Source: Bifiguratus adelaidae (Eukaryota > Mucoromycota > Endogonomycetes > Endogonales). Taken from it: a stretch of DNA of 64,000 bases. The stretch is taken from contig MVBO01000043.1 in NCBI GenBank assembly GCA_002261195.1, positions 23,386 to 87,385 of the forward strand. The letters run 5' to 3'. Numbering within the stretch: the stretch's first letter is position 1; every line of letters begins with the position of its first letter. A program made the translations under genes and the position numbers. The notes under the pieces were generated by a model that was not told the origin of the DNA, did not search any database, and worked only from the letters and a program-made list of their open reading frames with translations. This document shows positions 9,082 through 21,292 of this stretch, in pieces.

Positions 9082-11381
9082 ATGCTGGGCGATTCCAAAA
9101 GTACCTCTGGCCGATTTACTGAACATTTCGATATGTCAACCTCCAGTGAGGACACTACATCAGGAGCGCAACCGTATCAACAGCAACATTCGAGAACGAA
9201 ATCGAGCACCCTTCCACGATCACAGAAATTTCAAACGGAGAACTCGCCTGTTAGTGAGAACTCTGGCAGCGATCAGCCCCTTCGTCGAGCGCTTTCGACT
9301 GGTCATGCTCAAAGAAACGCTCCACGATATCAGCCTGTCCAAATATCACAAGCAATCGATCCCCTTGCCCCTAAATCAACCCACGTCTATCAAGCGTCGC
9401 GTAACGATACTTCATCACGACATCCAGTCTCGACGGTGATCCCAAACGAATCCAAACCCGCAGGTGTAGCCAATAGGAACAACCTCAATATGGGCAAATC
9501 TGAGCCACCTCCACTCTTTATACCACCTGGGAAAAGAAGCAACAACCTGGTTCGATCAACGTCTACAGTTCAGGCCCAACCCGTTGGCATTGACCCGGTG
9601 TCTGTCCTGACTGCTCGACTGGATTCATGGAAGTCACTCATTCGAGTTTTGATCGAATATTTTGAGGAGATTGACCAAGTTGAAGCCCAAACCGGCCGTA
9701 ATTACCTCAAGATTGCATGCATTATTCAGACGCCTCTCGCTGAAGGTAATGGACAATTCCTTGAGCGTGGAGGAGTACAAGACCTCTACTCTGCCTTCTC
9801 AGTCGGCACAAAGAATGTCTCCAAGGATCATGTTGAATTTGCACAATTCATCGAAAATCGTATTTTACATGGCCTAACTCGCATGAAGAAGGACATCAAG
9901 GACAGAATTAGAGACATGACGAATGATGAATCTATCGATACATCGCGACTTTACAAGGAAATCGAGACTTCACGGAAGCGATTTTCCGACTTACAAAGAC
10001 TGTGTACGCATTCTCAGGCGTATCTCGGTGCTGTCAGTGATAAGAATGATCCATGGCTCATGAATAACGGTAAGTTCTGAAATCTTTGCACGCTTACTTA
10101 TCTGGGCATGTAGTCGTTACTGCGCAAGTGGAAAAGCAAATCAGGGAGGAGAATAGGTTGCAAGCGGCGATGCTCAAGCTTCAACAAGACGTCAAGAACT
10201 TTGAATGCACAATTGTAGAAAGTCTAAAGTCCATTCTTCAGACCTTCTACGATTGGCGAGCCAAAGACTTGTACAACTACAAGGAAAACGGTGCGCAGGT
10301 GTTCGGCGCACTTCAAAACCTGCAGCCTGACACAGAATGGAGGGCTTTCATCACCAAGAATCACCAGAAACTAGTAGATGAACGCGCCATGTTCCGTCCT
10401 ATCGATGGAGCACATCCTTTAGCAGCTCACCCAATGGTTCTCACCGTCAAAGCCGGCAAATTGGAGCGGCAAGGTACCGTACTCAAAGGATGGTCAGATC
10501 ATTTTTACGTCCTAACACCAGGTAAGTTGAAATTTATAAGATCAATTGAGTTCTCATCTCAGTATTCTTTAGCGGGATATCTGCACGAGTTCAGGAATCC
10601 GGAAGACATTGCGGATCCAACGCTGTCGTTATTCATTCCTGGTTCTACAGTAACAATACCGCCAAAATATCAAGGCACCACGAACCATTTTGAGCTGCGC
10701 GCGAACAGCAATGGTGTCTTTGGACGGGAAAAGAGTTTCTTGTTTCGTTCCGTTGGGCAACAGGATGCCCGGGGTTGGATAGCGGTGCTTACAGAGTTTT
10801 CTCGAAGGCAATTCGGCCCTCCAAGGCAAGTTCCTTCTGGACCTCAAACGCCTACAACACCGCTTCCACCTCAAGGCGATGAAAAGACGGAGCAAGAGCA
10901 AGAATATTTTCCCCAAGCAATGTATCCACCGCAAAATTACGAGTCTCGGAATATCGATGACCAGGAAACGCAACAGCCGCAGGTGCAGCCTGCAGCTACG
11001 GATATGTTACGAAGTGGATCCAACGACTCCCACTCTTCTGGACGCGGCAGAGTCACCTTTGCAGAAAACCCGGTCAGTCGCCTCTCAGACGAACCATTGC
11101 ACGATTGCCCAGCTCCCTATAACGGCGTCGCACTTGAAGCTGAAGGCGCCAAAGATAGTCAACAGAATAGCAACGACTCCAAGGATTCTGCATATATATC
11201 CAGTGAGAATTCTGCAAACAATTCCCTCGTTCTCGGTCAAGCTTCTGCCGAGATCGTGTCTCCACAACCGCACTATGTTTATTCCCCTATTCATACCGAC
11301 GCCTATGAGCCCAAGGTGACGTTGCTTACTCAGCCATTTGTCCTGCCGAGTACAAATGAATCATCTCAAGGACTCTCGTAA
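9082..11381 (+). CDS. SLM1/SLM2-like BAR and PH domain protein
   Basis: Exons 9082..10069, 10114..10521 and 10573..11381 give 734 residues. Slm proteins bind PI(4,5)P2, are TORC2 substrates and sit at eisosome-like plasma membrane sites. After a Ser/Gln-rich N-terminus, a helical F-BAR-like region runs from LTARLDSWKSLIRVLIEYF to the DPWLMNN / TAQVEKQIREENRLQ helices. A PH domain follows (KAGKLERQGTVLKGWSDHFYVL, then LHEF and ARGWIAVL). The 51-nt intron inside the PH domain is a multiple of three with no stop, so an unspliced message stays open; removal gives FYVLTPAGYLHEF, which fits PH strands. The C-terminal tail is Ser/Gln-rich. Confidence 0.88.
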
Positions 11382-11530
11382 GCTATATAGCTCCTATATC
11401 TTATATACTGTACATCCATCATATATGCGCGATCTATGCCATTACTTGCATTGCCTTTTATGGTTACCTCACTTTGTTCTTCTGACACCTTTGTCTTTCT
11501 CTCTTTGCACCGACGTCATTTCCATTGACC

Positions 11531-14500
11531 ATGTTGGCCGCTGGTAGGGACGATGTCGCTTCCATGGCCTCCAACAGCTCTGGTCGTCGGACGAAGAATA
11601 CAGGTACAGCTTCGCCCGACACAGGAAAGTCTGCCCGGCATTCGAGCCGCTATTCTATGCAGTCACGGGGAATGAGTGCCTCGGAGCTTGTCAAGCAGGC
11701 CTACTTGGCATCACAGGAAGAGGCGTTAACATCCACCATACGACAAGCTGATGCTGGCGCTGCAGCTGCTGGTCAAGGACAGACCGCGAAAACGCAAGAG
11801 ACGACAGACAAGGACAACGCTAAGGCTCGACCGACGGTCCCGACATTATTCACGCCCACAGAGCTCTCGGGGCATTATGCAAGGCATACGGTACGAGTGA
11901 CCATTGTTGTCGGCGTCTTGTGCTTTATAATGGGCAAACTTGGCTTCGTCATGCTGCCTGCTGCATTGGTCACATTAGGCGCCGTTGTGTGGGGTTTCGA
12001 TCGTTTCTTTCGTATCGAGGGAAAACATGTGGAATGGGGACATGTCAGCAGGAACATTGCCGAGGACACTATCGCAGGCCCGGCGGAGAAGGCTGAATGG
12101 TTGAACACGATCGTTGCGCAAATGTGGCCATCGCTCGATCCTTTGATCTTCTCGCCCATTCGTGATCTGTTGGAGGATGCGCTAATGGACGCATTGCGCA
12201 ATTACAAAGCTCCGGTAGAATCCGCAATTATCACAGATTTTGATCTCGGTAGTCAACCTCCGCGTATCATGAATCTTCGCATTATACCTAATCTAGCCGA
12301 TGAAACCGAAGACGTCTTCTGCGGTGAGGCGAATTTCATCTGGCAGACACAACCAGCTTCCTTCAAAGACCGCAGAATGGTCACAGCACCCAACATCCTA
12401 GCCGACATCAAAATCCTCGGTACAGTCATACCATGTCGAAGCGAAGTTGTGTCTGTGGAAGGCAGGATGAAGTTTCGAGTGAAGACGCTACCCCACGGCC
12501 CATTTTTCGAATCGGCACGAATCTCCTTTGTAAAAGCTCCGAAATTTGAGACAGCCGTGAGACCCCTCTCTCGGCGCCTCAATGTTATGCATATCCCAGT
12601 CGTCAAACACCTTATTGAGAAAGCGATCAACGATTTCTGGCTGAATTGGACGTATCCTAAGTATGTCACCGTCGATTTGCGTAGCTTCTTACGCGGAGAA
12701 GCTGAAGAAGCTGATATCCGAGCGGTTGGAGTCATCAAGGCAGATATATCACAAGCAGCGAACCTCATTTCCTTTACAAAATCAGCCGCCAGCGTCTATG
12801 CATCTGTATCAAGAGCTGATGAAGGTGTGCGTACAAGCGCATTTACGCGAACATCGAAGAACCTCGGTGATCCCGTTTGGAATGAAACGCTCTATAGGGT
12901 CGTGGACGAAAACGACGTATTGGATAATGAACAGATAGAGGTCACGGTATGGTGCAGGATACGAGGAAATTCCGCGCCAAAACGAGTTGGAAGAGTTCTA
13001 GTACCCATCAGCAACATTGTCAGCGAGAGCAAAGGCAACAAGTTCATTATCGAGTAAGTATTTCATTGAGTTAAGTTTGGGATCACTTACTATTGTATGA
13101 CTAGTGACTCGGGACCAAATTGGCATTATTTGATGGGAGCGACGGGACCAGCGCCTCCAAGTATTTGTTTCAAGCTAAGTTATCATCCATGTATTTCGCC
13201 AGAGTCGAATCAAGGAAGCGCATCTGGCGGAAGCTCAAAAGCCGTTGCCTCTTCCAATGCGTTAGGCCCGTCCCCTCTTTCCGAGCCTGTAGCTGGCATT
13301 CTGCGCGTTGAGGTCTTGCAAGCTACCTCACTGAACATGGTGTCCCTTTACACAGCCGAAAAGTTCGATCCAGACGCTTTACCCAACCCACATGCGTCCT
13401 TGTACATTAATGATGTCTTTTCACTCAAAACTCGCGTCAAGACACGCACAAGTGCTCCCGTAAGTGCGACAAAGCAAATTGTGCTAGTACTTGAACTACT
13501 GATGGTAACACTGTCTTCTAGCATTGGCATAGATCCATTGAACAATTCGTGCCCAACCTGAAGGAGTCTACTCTTCGAGTTCTTGTGAAGGACTCTCAAC
13601 ACTTTGATCATGATCCCGTGATTGGAATGGTTTACGTTGTCTTGGCGGATGTTCTTCCCGGCTGTTCAAGTCAAGATTTGCAGCTCCGTAGGTGGTTTAC
13701 GCTACGGCATGGAGTGGGCTCTGGTAAAATCCAATTATCTATCCGATTTAAACCAGTATCAATCGCCTTGCCCAAGGAACTTATGGGATTCGGAGTTGGT
13801 ACATGTGAGGTGTCTGGTGTGGTGCTTAATCAACTCGGATCATCTGTCTTCGCCGATGTTTCGCGTATTAGGTCTAGCCTGTTCCTTAGCCCTGCTCCTG
13901 CTCGTGAACGCAAGTTGCGGAAACCTGATGGTGTTTATCCACAAGAAGGTGTCTTGGGTTTCTCACCGGCCCGATGTGCAGACGCATTGTTTCCTGTTTA
14001 TCAACGCCAACGTACCCACTTGGTCATCCGCGTTTATCGACGATCCAAGGCTCTTCGCAAGACTACCACCTTAGCAATAGGCCGCTTGCCCCTCAAGGAA
14101 TTGGCGGACAGCGACGAATGGACCGACTGTGTGTTGACGCTCTATTCGGTCCATACCCGTGATGAAGAGAAGCGAGGTAGCATTTCCTCCTCGTTATACC
14201 CTTCGAACTTCGACATTGGGGACATGGATGAAATAGCATCCATGGAGACTTACGGTTCTTTGGACGACCAAGGCATTTTCGGCCAAGCGACTTTACGTGT
14301 CCGATTTGTGCCTGGTTTCTCCTCGGTATTCGAGACCGATTCCAAGATGAGGCGCGAATTGAAAGGTGTATTAAGCTTTGGGTCCAAACCAGCCGATCGG
14401 GGGATCAAGGATGCAAAAACCGATGAGGAAAAGGACATGCTGGGCTTTGAGAATGGAAATGGTGAAGATCGTGAAGAGGACGATGATTCAGATGAGGCCA

Positions 14501-15042
14501 GCAGCTACCTCTACTCCCCAAATTCGCCTATCCGCAAGATTGCTCATTGGGCAACCGGTCGCCTATCACCTGCAAGACAAACGCGTACCGGCAACAGTGA
14601 TGTCGACAGCGATCACCTCGTGGACCCACCTGCCGTACCCACCGCTTCCTCGTCTCTCACAACTAGCCATCTTTCCACCGGTAGCCGCACCTCCTCCAAC
14701 ATCCCCGTCAGCCCAACTCTTCAAGTGCCATCAACCACACCTAAACATCATCGATCATCGTCAGAGTCCAAAGGCATCATACCCAAACTCAGTCTTTCCA
14801 TCCCACACCAAACCAAAGGTGCCTCGGCCGTTCCCTTAAACAAGAGCGATAGTGTGAAGGACATCTTTCTGTCGGTACCATCCTCTGCCGGCGTCGAAAC
14901 CCAAGATGCCAGCAAGCACAAGGATCCAGAGACAGACAGCAAAGGAAGTGGACACTCCAAGACAGCCATCGATAGACTCAAGCATGCCAAAGACAAACTC
15001 AAGCAGGTTGTGCATCATCAAGCCGGAGGGAAGGACAGCTGA
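11531..15042 (+). CDS. Tricalbin-like SMP and C2 domain membrane tether
   Basis: Exons 11531..13053, 13105..13459 and 13522..15042 give 1132 residues. A hydrophobic hairpin (VRVTIVVGVLCFIMGKLGF and the following MLPAALVTLGAVVWGF) is followed by an SMP lipid-transfer domain starting near AEWLNTIVAQMWPSLD. At least two C2 domains follow: one after AVGVIKADISQAANL, one after GILRVEVLQATSL that is completed by splicing to SAPHWHRSIEQFVPNL. The last ~200 residues are acidic and Ser-rich. The plan matches tricalbins/extended synaptotagmins, which tether ER to plasma membrane and move lipids. The start ATG at 11531 lies 150 bp after the SLM1-like stop, on the same strand. Confidence 0.88.
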
Positions 15043-15287
15043 AGCGACATTTCCTGATCGGGAAGATTACAGCTTTGAGCGCTTTCCTCATTCGACATAT
15101 TACCATCATCATTGTAATTCATTCATGTACATGTATGTATCTATATACCCCACATGTCCACTTGTATACTAGCTCATTGGCCCTGCACACGCCGCTGATT
15201 TCCATCTCCATTCTGCTCTTTCCGGAACAAAACTAAATCAGTGCTGGATAAATTTTATGTCGCGCGCCCTTTTTTCTCCTGTTCAGC

Positions 15288-16316
15288 ATGGACGACCTAT
15301 TGAGGATTTGTGATGACCTCTTTCTCGACTCTGTCTATGCTGGTCTTCTCCCTGCACCTGCTTCTTTCAACGCCACCACACAGCTGCTAAAAACAACGTC
15401 ACTTCTGGGCCGTGACAATGACTTGCGCATCATCCTTTCCATCTTCGTCCTGGTCACCCTCGGTGGTTCCCTCTTTTACCTCTCTTTTGCCGCTGGCTCC
15501 TACTTCTTTGTCTTTGACCGCGATCAGATGAACCACCCAAAGTTCCTTAAGAATCAGGTTCAACTGGAAATACAGACGGCCATGTCGGCCATGCCAGGAT
15601 TCAGTCTCTTGACTGTGCCATGGTTTTACGGTGAAGTGAAGGGTTATTCTCGCTTATACGAGGATCCCAACAAGTACGGTATTGCTTACATGATCCTGAC
15701 CATCAGCCTGTTCTTGTTCTTTACGGACTTTGGTATTTATTGGATCCATCGTTGGTTGCACTTACCTATGGTGTATAAGCGATTGCACAAGGTGGGCCGT
15801 GGCAAGACGTTGTTGTTTTTTGTACTCATGATGCTTTAGCCTCATCACAAGTGGGTTGTGCCTACTCCCTTCGCATCGCATGCTTTCCATCCCATGGATG
15901 GTTATTTGCAATCAGTGCCTTACCACTTGTTCGTCTATCTCATACCCATGCAAAAGTACCTGTACATTGCGCTCTTCATCTTTGTCAACTGCTGGACTGT
16001 CATGATCCATGATGGTAAGTGCTGCTGTACAGTTTGGTCATTTTGCCCAGATGTTCAACATGGTGGTCATTTAGGCAACTACCTCTTACGCTCAAAGATT
16101 ATCAACTCGTGCGCTCATCACGCCGTGCATCACCTGTACTTCAACTACAACTACGGCCAGTACTTTACTCTTTGGGATCGAATCGGTGGATCCTACCGCC
16201 AACCCACAGAAGAGCAATACGATGCGCAACAGAGAGCGGATCGCAAAGTGTGGAAGCATCAAGCATCGGAAGCAGAGTCTATCGAAGCCAAGGCTCTAGG
16301 CAAGAAGATAGACTAG
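15288..16316 (+). CDS. ERG3: Delta(7)-sterol C5(6)-desaturase
   Basis: Exons 15288..15791, 15840..16014 and 16075..16316 give 306 residues. The enzyme introduces the C5 double bond in ergosterol synthesis in the ER. The three histidine clusters are present: HRWLH, then KRLHKPHHKW formed across the first splice junction, and HHAVHH in the last exon; four or five hydrophobic segments surround them. The first intron is 48 nt (GTGGGC...TTTAG) and the second 60 nt. Length is a little shorter than yeast Erg3 (365) because the N-terminus is short. ERG1 lies 44 kb away in the same window, not clustered. Confidence 0.95.
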
Positions 16317-16636
16317 GCTTGATGGGTCATGTCCTTAACGTGTTATATCCTTACTTTACGGCTCTCTTGTGCCATGTACGAAAATAAATTATCATCTAAT
16401 TCGTACCACATAGGCGTTACACTTGCAAGAAGGCGTGCCTTCTTTCTCTCTCCTTTGGACGCTGAGCATACACCACGTCAGTATTCAAACGGGCTATAGG
16501 TGGCGACAAGGTGAATGTGCACGGCTCACTAGACAGCTCGGCTCTTGCTCATTGAGTGTGCGTCGAGCGTTTCTATTGTTGTGGCACCCTTTTGCTCACA
16601 CCTTGACACAGCCTCCAGCGCTTGAGATTCGTCATC
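16317..16636 (+). promoter_or_regulatory. Intergenic region upstream of the arrestin-like gene
   Basis: 320 nt between ERG3 and the arrestin-like start, both on the plus strand. No gene or repeat was seen. Confidence 0.4.
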
Positions 16637-18434
16637 ATGAAGGAGCTCATTGCGTTTGACTTACTACTACCCAACAACCACATCTACTTTTTCGCGCCTA
16701 GGCCATCAAGTCGCTCTTCTCATCGCCCCCGACAAACACATCCCAAGCGGCATAAACTTCGAGGCAAGGTCCGCCTTGTCACTTCCAAACCGACTCGACT
16801 GAAGGAGGTAGTGATCAAGTTCAAGGGGACGTCATCGATCCATCTTGCAGGATCTGGACGGCGGACTAGTCACTCTCCAGGCATGTTTACCATGATTGGA
16901 CTCGCGGAACCACCCATGGAGGGCCAACGGACTCTGCGCAAAACCAAACAGGTTCTGTTATCCGATGCGGTCTTGCCGGCAGGTGTGACGGATCTGGGAT
17001 TCGAGATTTCGGTGCCGGGATACTTGCCGCAGACGCATCGCTCGGATTTCGTCAATATCGATTATGTCCTTTCGGCCAAGGTGGTCCCCGCGGGCAATTT
17101 TTCAAAGGCGGTGCATACAGAACGCGACGTTGTGCTTCAAAAAACCATGTTTCCCAAAGATGTATGCTGTGGGGCTGTAGCTGGGTACGTCGTGCCGAAA
17201 CATCGATACGTAGGAGAACGTCGCGGAAGCATAATTTGGCAGTTTCGTGTACCGCGTGTCGTGTGTCTCGAGGATCCGGCAGGCCTCGAATTTGAGGGAA
17301 CATTTGTTTTTGGGAGCTCTGAATCTGGTTTGGCTAACATGCGTACGAGTCATGGAGACGACGATGCACCCAACGCCATAGACCATATTTCGGTCGATGT
17401 CGTTCAAGAGGAACTATATCGGTGAGTTGCATTCCAAGCATATTCATTACGGGAGTAGTCTTGGCCCTGATCTTTTTGATATATGTTATAGCATGAAACC
17501 CAAGAGCAACGACGAACCAGAAAACCGTTTTGAGATATTCGTCTTGCCAGAACAATCGTCTTCTCCACGCCGATACATTGTTCAGCCTTCTATTCCGCCC
17601 AGCACCTATCTTCGACCGCCACCTAACACAACCATTACCTTTTCATTTCCGCTCAACCAAGTTGCAGAAAACCGTCGCTCCTTCACCCGACCGAGCGGGC
17701 ATTGGGCGGGAAATGAAGAAGCTGTACAGGCGCCTGGGCCTTCGGGTCCTTCACTCCGACGACACTCCAGTATCGGTCATATCCGTCCTCGGACATTGTT
17801 ACGCAGTCAATCATCTATCCCCAATCTCTCTTCCCTAGAGGTCTCCAATTCGGCCGAATCCTGCTTTTCGCGCACTCATTATGTCACTGATGGATTCCAC
17901 CATACTCTTGACTCACCCTTTCTCGAAATCAAGCATTACATTCGCGTCATCGTTCAATATCGCCAGAATCATCGACCGCAGAGTTTGGTTCTGGGCATTC
18001 CCATCCACGTCTCACCCAATATCCATCCGGAAGTAGTCATTGAACGCGAAGCAAATGGTGAAGAGCGATTGCCTTCCTACAGCCACACGGTACGCGATGG
18101 TGAAACTCTCCCTGGATACGCGGTCGAGGATGATGAAGACGAGTGGGAAGACGTCCCAAGAGAATTGACCAATATAAGTGCAAGCCTTCAACATGAACAT
18201 GCTGATGACGATGGGGAAGTCGATGGTGATGAGCAGCCACAGGACGACAATCCAACCTATCCGCCTGATCCTCGACCGCCTCTCGAACAAGATAGCCCGA
18301 TCACAGGAATAAGAACCGACATTTCGCGATTACAACCGGCGCCATCCGCCCCGCAACGTCGCAAACATGAGGTAACGATGCTCCTTCGGGAACGAAGACT
18401 TGTCGATTTTCGGGAGCTACCTCCATTTCCTTGA
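16637..18434 (+). CDS. Arrestin-like (alpha-arrestin) protein
   Basis: Exons 16637..17421 and 17492..18434 give 575 residues. The N-terminal half has the arrestin_N beta-sandwich pattern (KLRGKVRLVTSKPTRLKEVVIKFKG written here as its key strand, then SVPGYLPQ and FVNIDYVLSAKV), and the C-terminal half has the arrestin_C pattern (VVCLEDPAGLEFEG onwards, ending FLEIKHYIRVIVQY). Fungal alpha-arrestins recruit Rsp5/Nedd4 ligases to membrane transporters through PPxY-like motifs; LPSY and LPGY in the acidic tail are candidates for WW binding but are not perfect PPxY. Start is the ATG at 16637. The gene converges on the unknown 18488-19150 gene. Confidence 0.8.
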
Positions 18435-18487
18435 GAATATGTAACTACTTTGTATCATTATTGTTATATACACTCGAGGTACATCAT

Positions 18488-19150
18488 TCATGCATGAGGA
18501 GCGCTTGCACTTTCCTCCGTGAAAACTCCCATAGGCACATCACTGCTCAACACAACCTCCGGTCCAGGAACATCATTGATGATATTCACCACCTGCTGCA
18601 TATAACTAGGTCCAGGCTTGTACCACTGTCGTTCCAAATCATCCACAATCTCGCCAAATGCCACACCACTGTTCAAAATCACCCGACATTGGGTCAACGT
18701 ATGCATATCCACTTTCTCCACTTGAGCCCGAATTTCCACCTTGACCTTTTCATTGGCGGTATCCGTGACAAAGAAGCTCTTCAAATAATTCACCGTCGAT
18801 TGTTCAGGATCGCTGTAGGTCAACAAGTCAATCACCAATTCGTGGTAGGTATGATAGCTCGTCGGTCGCTCGTTCCAAAGTCGATTCTCAATAGTAATAT
18901 CCCCATGTTGTCGCATCCATTCCAAAATCTCGGCTCGCGTGCCAATGAAGCTGAACTTGGAAGTGGCAGAATTGGCGGAGAGCGAGAGGGATTTCTGGAG
19001 GAGAGGTGGGTTCACTAGCCGTGCTCCTGTACCGGGTGTTTCACCCTCTAGGAACATGGGTTGATATGTGTGAGTGAGGAGAAGGAAGTAGGCTGTGTAG
19101 TATGGCACGCCGAGAGACCTACCTATCTCATAACCGTACTGCAATACCAT
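18488..19150 (-). CDS. Protein of unknown family, 195 residues
   Basis: Exons 19150..19123 and 19047..18488, joined across a 75-nt intron (GTAGGT...TTCCTAG), give 195 residues beginning MVLQYGYEIEGE. I do not recognise it. It looks like a real folded protein: regular alternation, few low-complexity residues, KVKVEIRAQVEKVDMHTL as a likely beta strand pair and DLERQWYKPGPSYMQQVVNII as a likely helix. No signal peptide or membrane segment is seen. The bases just before the tyrosine codon (TATTGCAG) could be an acceptor, so a further 5' exon is possible and the ATG might be intronic. Codon use resembles its neighbours. Confidence 0.6.
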   Translation of the reverse strand: MVLQYGYEIGRSLGVPYYTAYFLLLTHTYQPMFLEGETPGTGARLVNPPLLQKSLSLSANSATSKFSFIGTRAEILEWMRQHGDITIENRLWNERPTSYHTYHELVIDLLTYSDPEQSTVNYLKSFFVTDTANEKVKVEIRAQVEKVDMHTLTQCRVILNSGVAFGEIVDDLERQWYKPGPSYMQQVVNIINDVPGPEVVLSSDVPMGVFTEESASAPHA

Positions 19151-19312
19151 GGGTCAAAGGACGGTGAGAAAGAGCACTGTGGGGAAATTTCACGTTTAAA
19201 CAATGAGCAGTCACGGTCCTCACGGCCATTGTTTCAAGCTATTCCAGCGCTATCGCACTTATGTGGGTTTATTCATATATAAGTCATAAACAGTATGCCG
19301 GATCAACTTGTT

Positions 19313-21166
19313 TTAAACAACACCCTCCCTGCGCGGAGATGAACATAATATCGTCAAAGATTGCCAGAGTGTCACAACCGAAGAGACACTTACCCCATCC
19401 GTTCACCTCGTTCAGGTGGGTCGGCGAACGGATCCGCAAAGGGATCCTGTTCTTCGCTACCCACGGGAACTTGGAATCCACCGATCTCTGGCGTCCATCC
19501 CTTGTTGGAGCCATATGTCTTGCCGGAGACAGACATTTGTTCAAAGTTGATTAAATCATCATAAGGATCGCGTGGTGGTGAAGGCCTGGCTTCGTCTTGC
19601 TCTAATGGCTCATCACCCATTGAAGAGTAGTGCACTGGTTGCGCTGCTGTAGAGCGTTGTGGCTTGATGGGAGCCCATGCGGCTGAAGAAGTAGGAGACA
19701 AGGATGATGAAGTAGAAGGAGGAGAATTCCGGCTGGGGAGCTTTGGTGGTGGTGGTCGCGGAGGGGAACGGTAGGATTGGCGAGATTGCTGCGATGCCAT
19801 AGTACTTGTATCCACATAATCATCACTATCATAATCACCGACCGCATTGGGATCAATGCCATGAGCCATGTTGTCGTAGGCATCACAAGCCTTCAATAAC
19901 TCTTCGTTCGTAGCAAGCAAGGTACCGATCCAAGACTCGTCTTCCACCAATCGAGTGTATCGCACAATCTTCTTTCTGGATTCAATGACCCTCGCGAAGA
20001 GTTCTTGGACGTTGTCGTCTGTCTTGACGACTTCATATCCCACTTCCTTTGTACGAATAAGCTTGAGCGCGTTCACGAGATTATTGGCGTTCTGGTTTGC
20101 CATGGCAATCTCCTGGATCACCTTTGGTTTTTCTTTAGCAAAATCAAATCTGCCTTGCTGCTGTTGTGCTGGCGGAGCGGTCTTGGACTTTGTCACCTTC
20201 TTCTTGTCCGGAGGAGGCATTGACTGTCGTTTGTTCTTTGGCGGAGAATCAATGCGATTGGCAGGGGGAGCTGGTGGTGTCTCAACAACAGGTGGGGGTG
20301 TCTTTGGACGAGGTGCAGGCGCGGGCTCTACTTTCGCCGGGGATGAAGTGCCACGAGGCCTTGTCTCTACCGGCTTGCGGACCCGCTAATTTTCATGCGT
20401 CAAACTAATTCGCTCCACGAAATATTGAACAATCACTCACGTCGCCAAGCTTCGCTCTACCTTCCAAATAAAGATCATGCATACTCTTCATACCAGGCTC
20501 GTTCTTATACTTTTCAGTCCATGCACCGAGTAGCTCAACCAAGGCCTTCCTGACGGCCGGGTTTTCGCCCTGCAGAACCGAGGTCATTGATGATTCCTAT
20601 GAAACGTCGCCAATTGCACTTACGGGACTATGAATGATCACATGAAATCGCTCCTTGATTTTCTCCGATGCCAGTAATGCCTCTACAGAGCATATCTAAT
20701 CAGTGTCCGGCAATGAGCGAGTCCCTCGAAAAGTATACGTACGACTGAAGCGTTTCCCGCTATTCTCAATGAGTAGCTTTAGGATCTATCACATGATTCA
20801 TTAGTATGCAACCACGTTTCTCGCATTGAATGCGTACCGATAGAGCCATCAATTGTTGCTGGTCGTTTCCGTGCTTGAGACGCTTCCGAATAGCATGCAC
20901 CGCCTCTCTAGGTCCAGTCTGCTGTATCATAATCACTTCTGCAAGTTGCTGGATCTGATACCAGTCTTCTTCTTCATAGTTACATAGGCGTTCTATAGAA
21001 ATATACCCTTGGTCAGGATTCCAATATACACCCTCGGCCACCGTTATCTCTTGACACGATGCCGTCAAGAGGTCCGATCCACTATTCAGTGCATCCTCAC
21101 TCTTTACATACCAATATACTCGGTCACCGCTGTGCGCGGAACCTCCTGCTGTGAGAAAACTCCCAT
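19313..21166 (-). CDS. LSB5-like VHS and GAT domain protein
   Basis: Exons 21166..21112, 20992..20838, 20785..20743, 20682..20624, 20596..20441 and 20385..19394, with a possible seventh 19328..19313. The first six are phase-consistent. The protein starts MGVFSQQEVPRTAVTEYI; a VHS domain covers ~1-150 (TGPREAVHAIRKRLKHGN, LKLLIENSGKRF, FHVIIHSP) and a GAT-like helical bundle follows in the last exon (NLVNALKLI, ELFARVIESRKKIVRYTRL). VHS-GAT adaptors bind ubiquitin and actin regulators in endocytic sorting; yeast Lsb5 binds Las17. The tail is Pro-rich with two DPFADPF-type repeats. The 3' end is ambiguous: a TAA at 19390-19392 lies inside a perfect donor, and splicing a 65-nt intron would end the protein in EGVV. 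Confidence 0.85.
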
Positions 21167-21292
21167 GAGCAATAAGAGAGGAAGAACCAGAGCGCGCAAA
21201 GACACGCGGAAGCCTTATCTGGGTTAGGGTAATTCATGATGTCACTTAGTCTCCACATTTTCTGACAACTAGGTGCGAATGGAACACCTTGA

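Noticed and set aside
12253-12768. 171-residue open frame on the minus strand
   Set aside because: Antisense shadow of the SMP domain exon of the tricalbin-like gene.
19955-20389. 144-residue open frame on the plus strand
   Set aside because: Antisense to the last large exon of the LSB5-like gene; composition follows the opposite strand's Pro-rich coding sequence, and no family features are seen.
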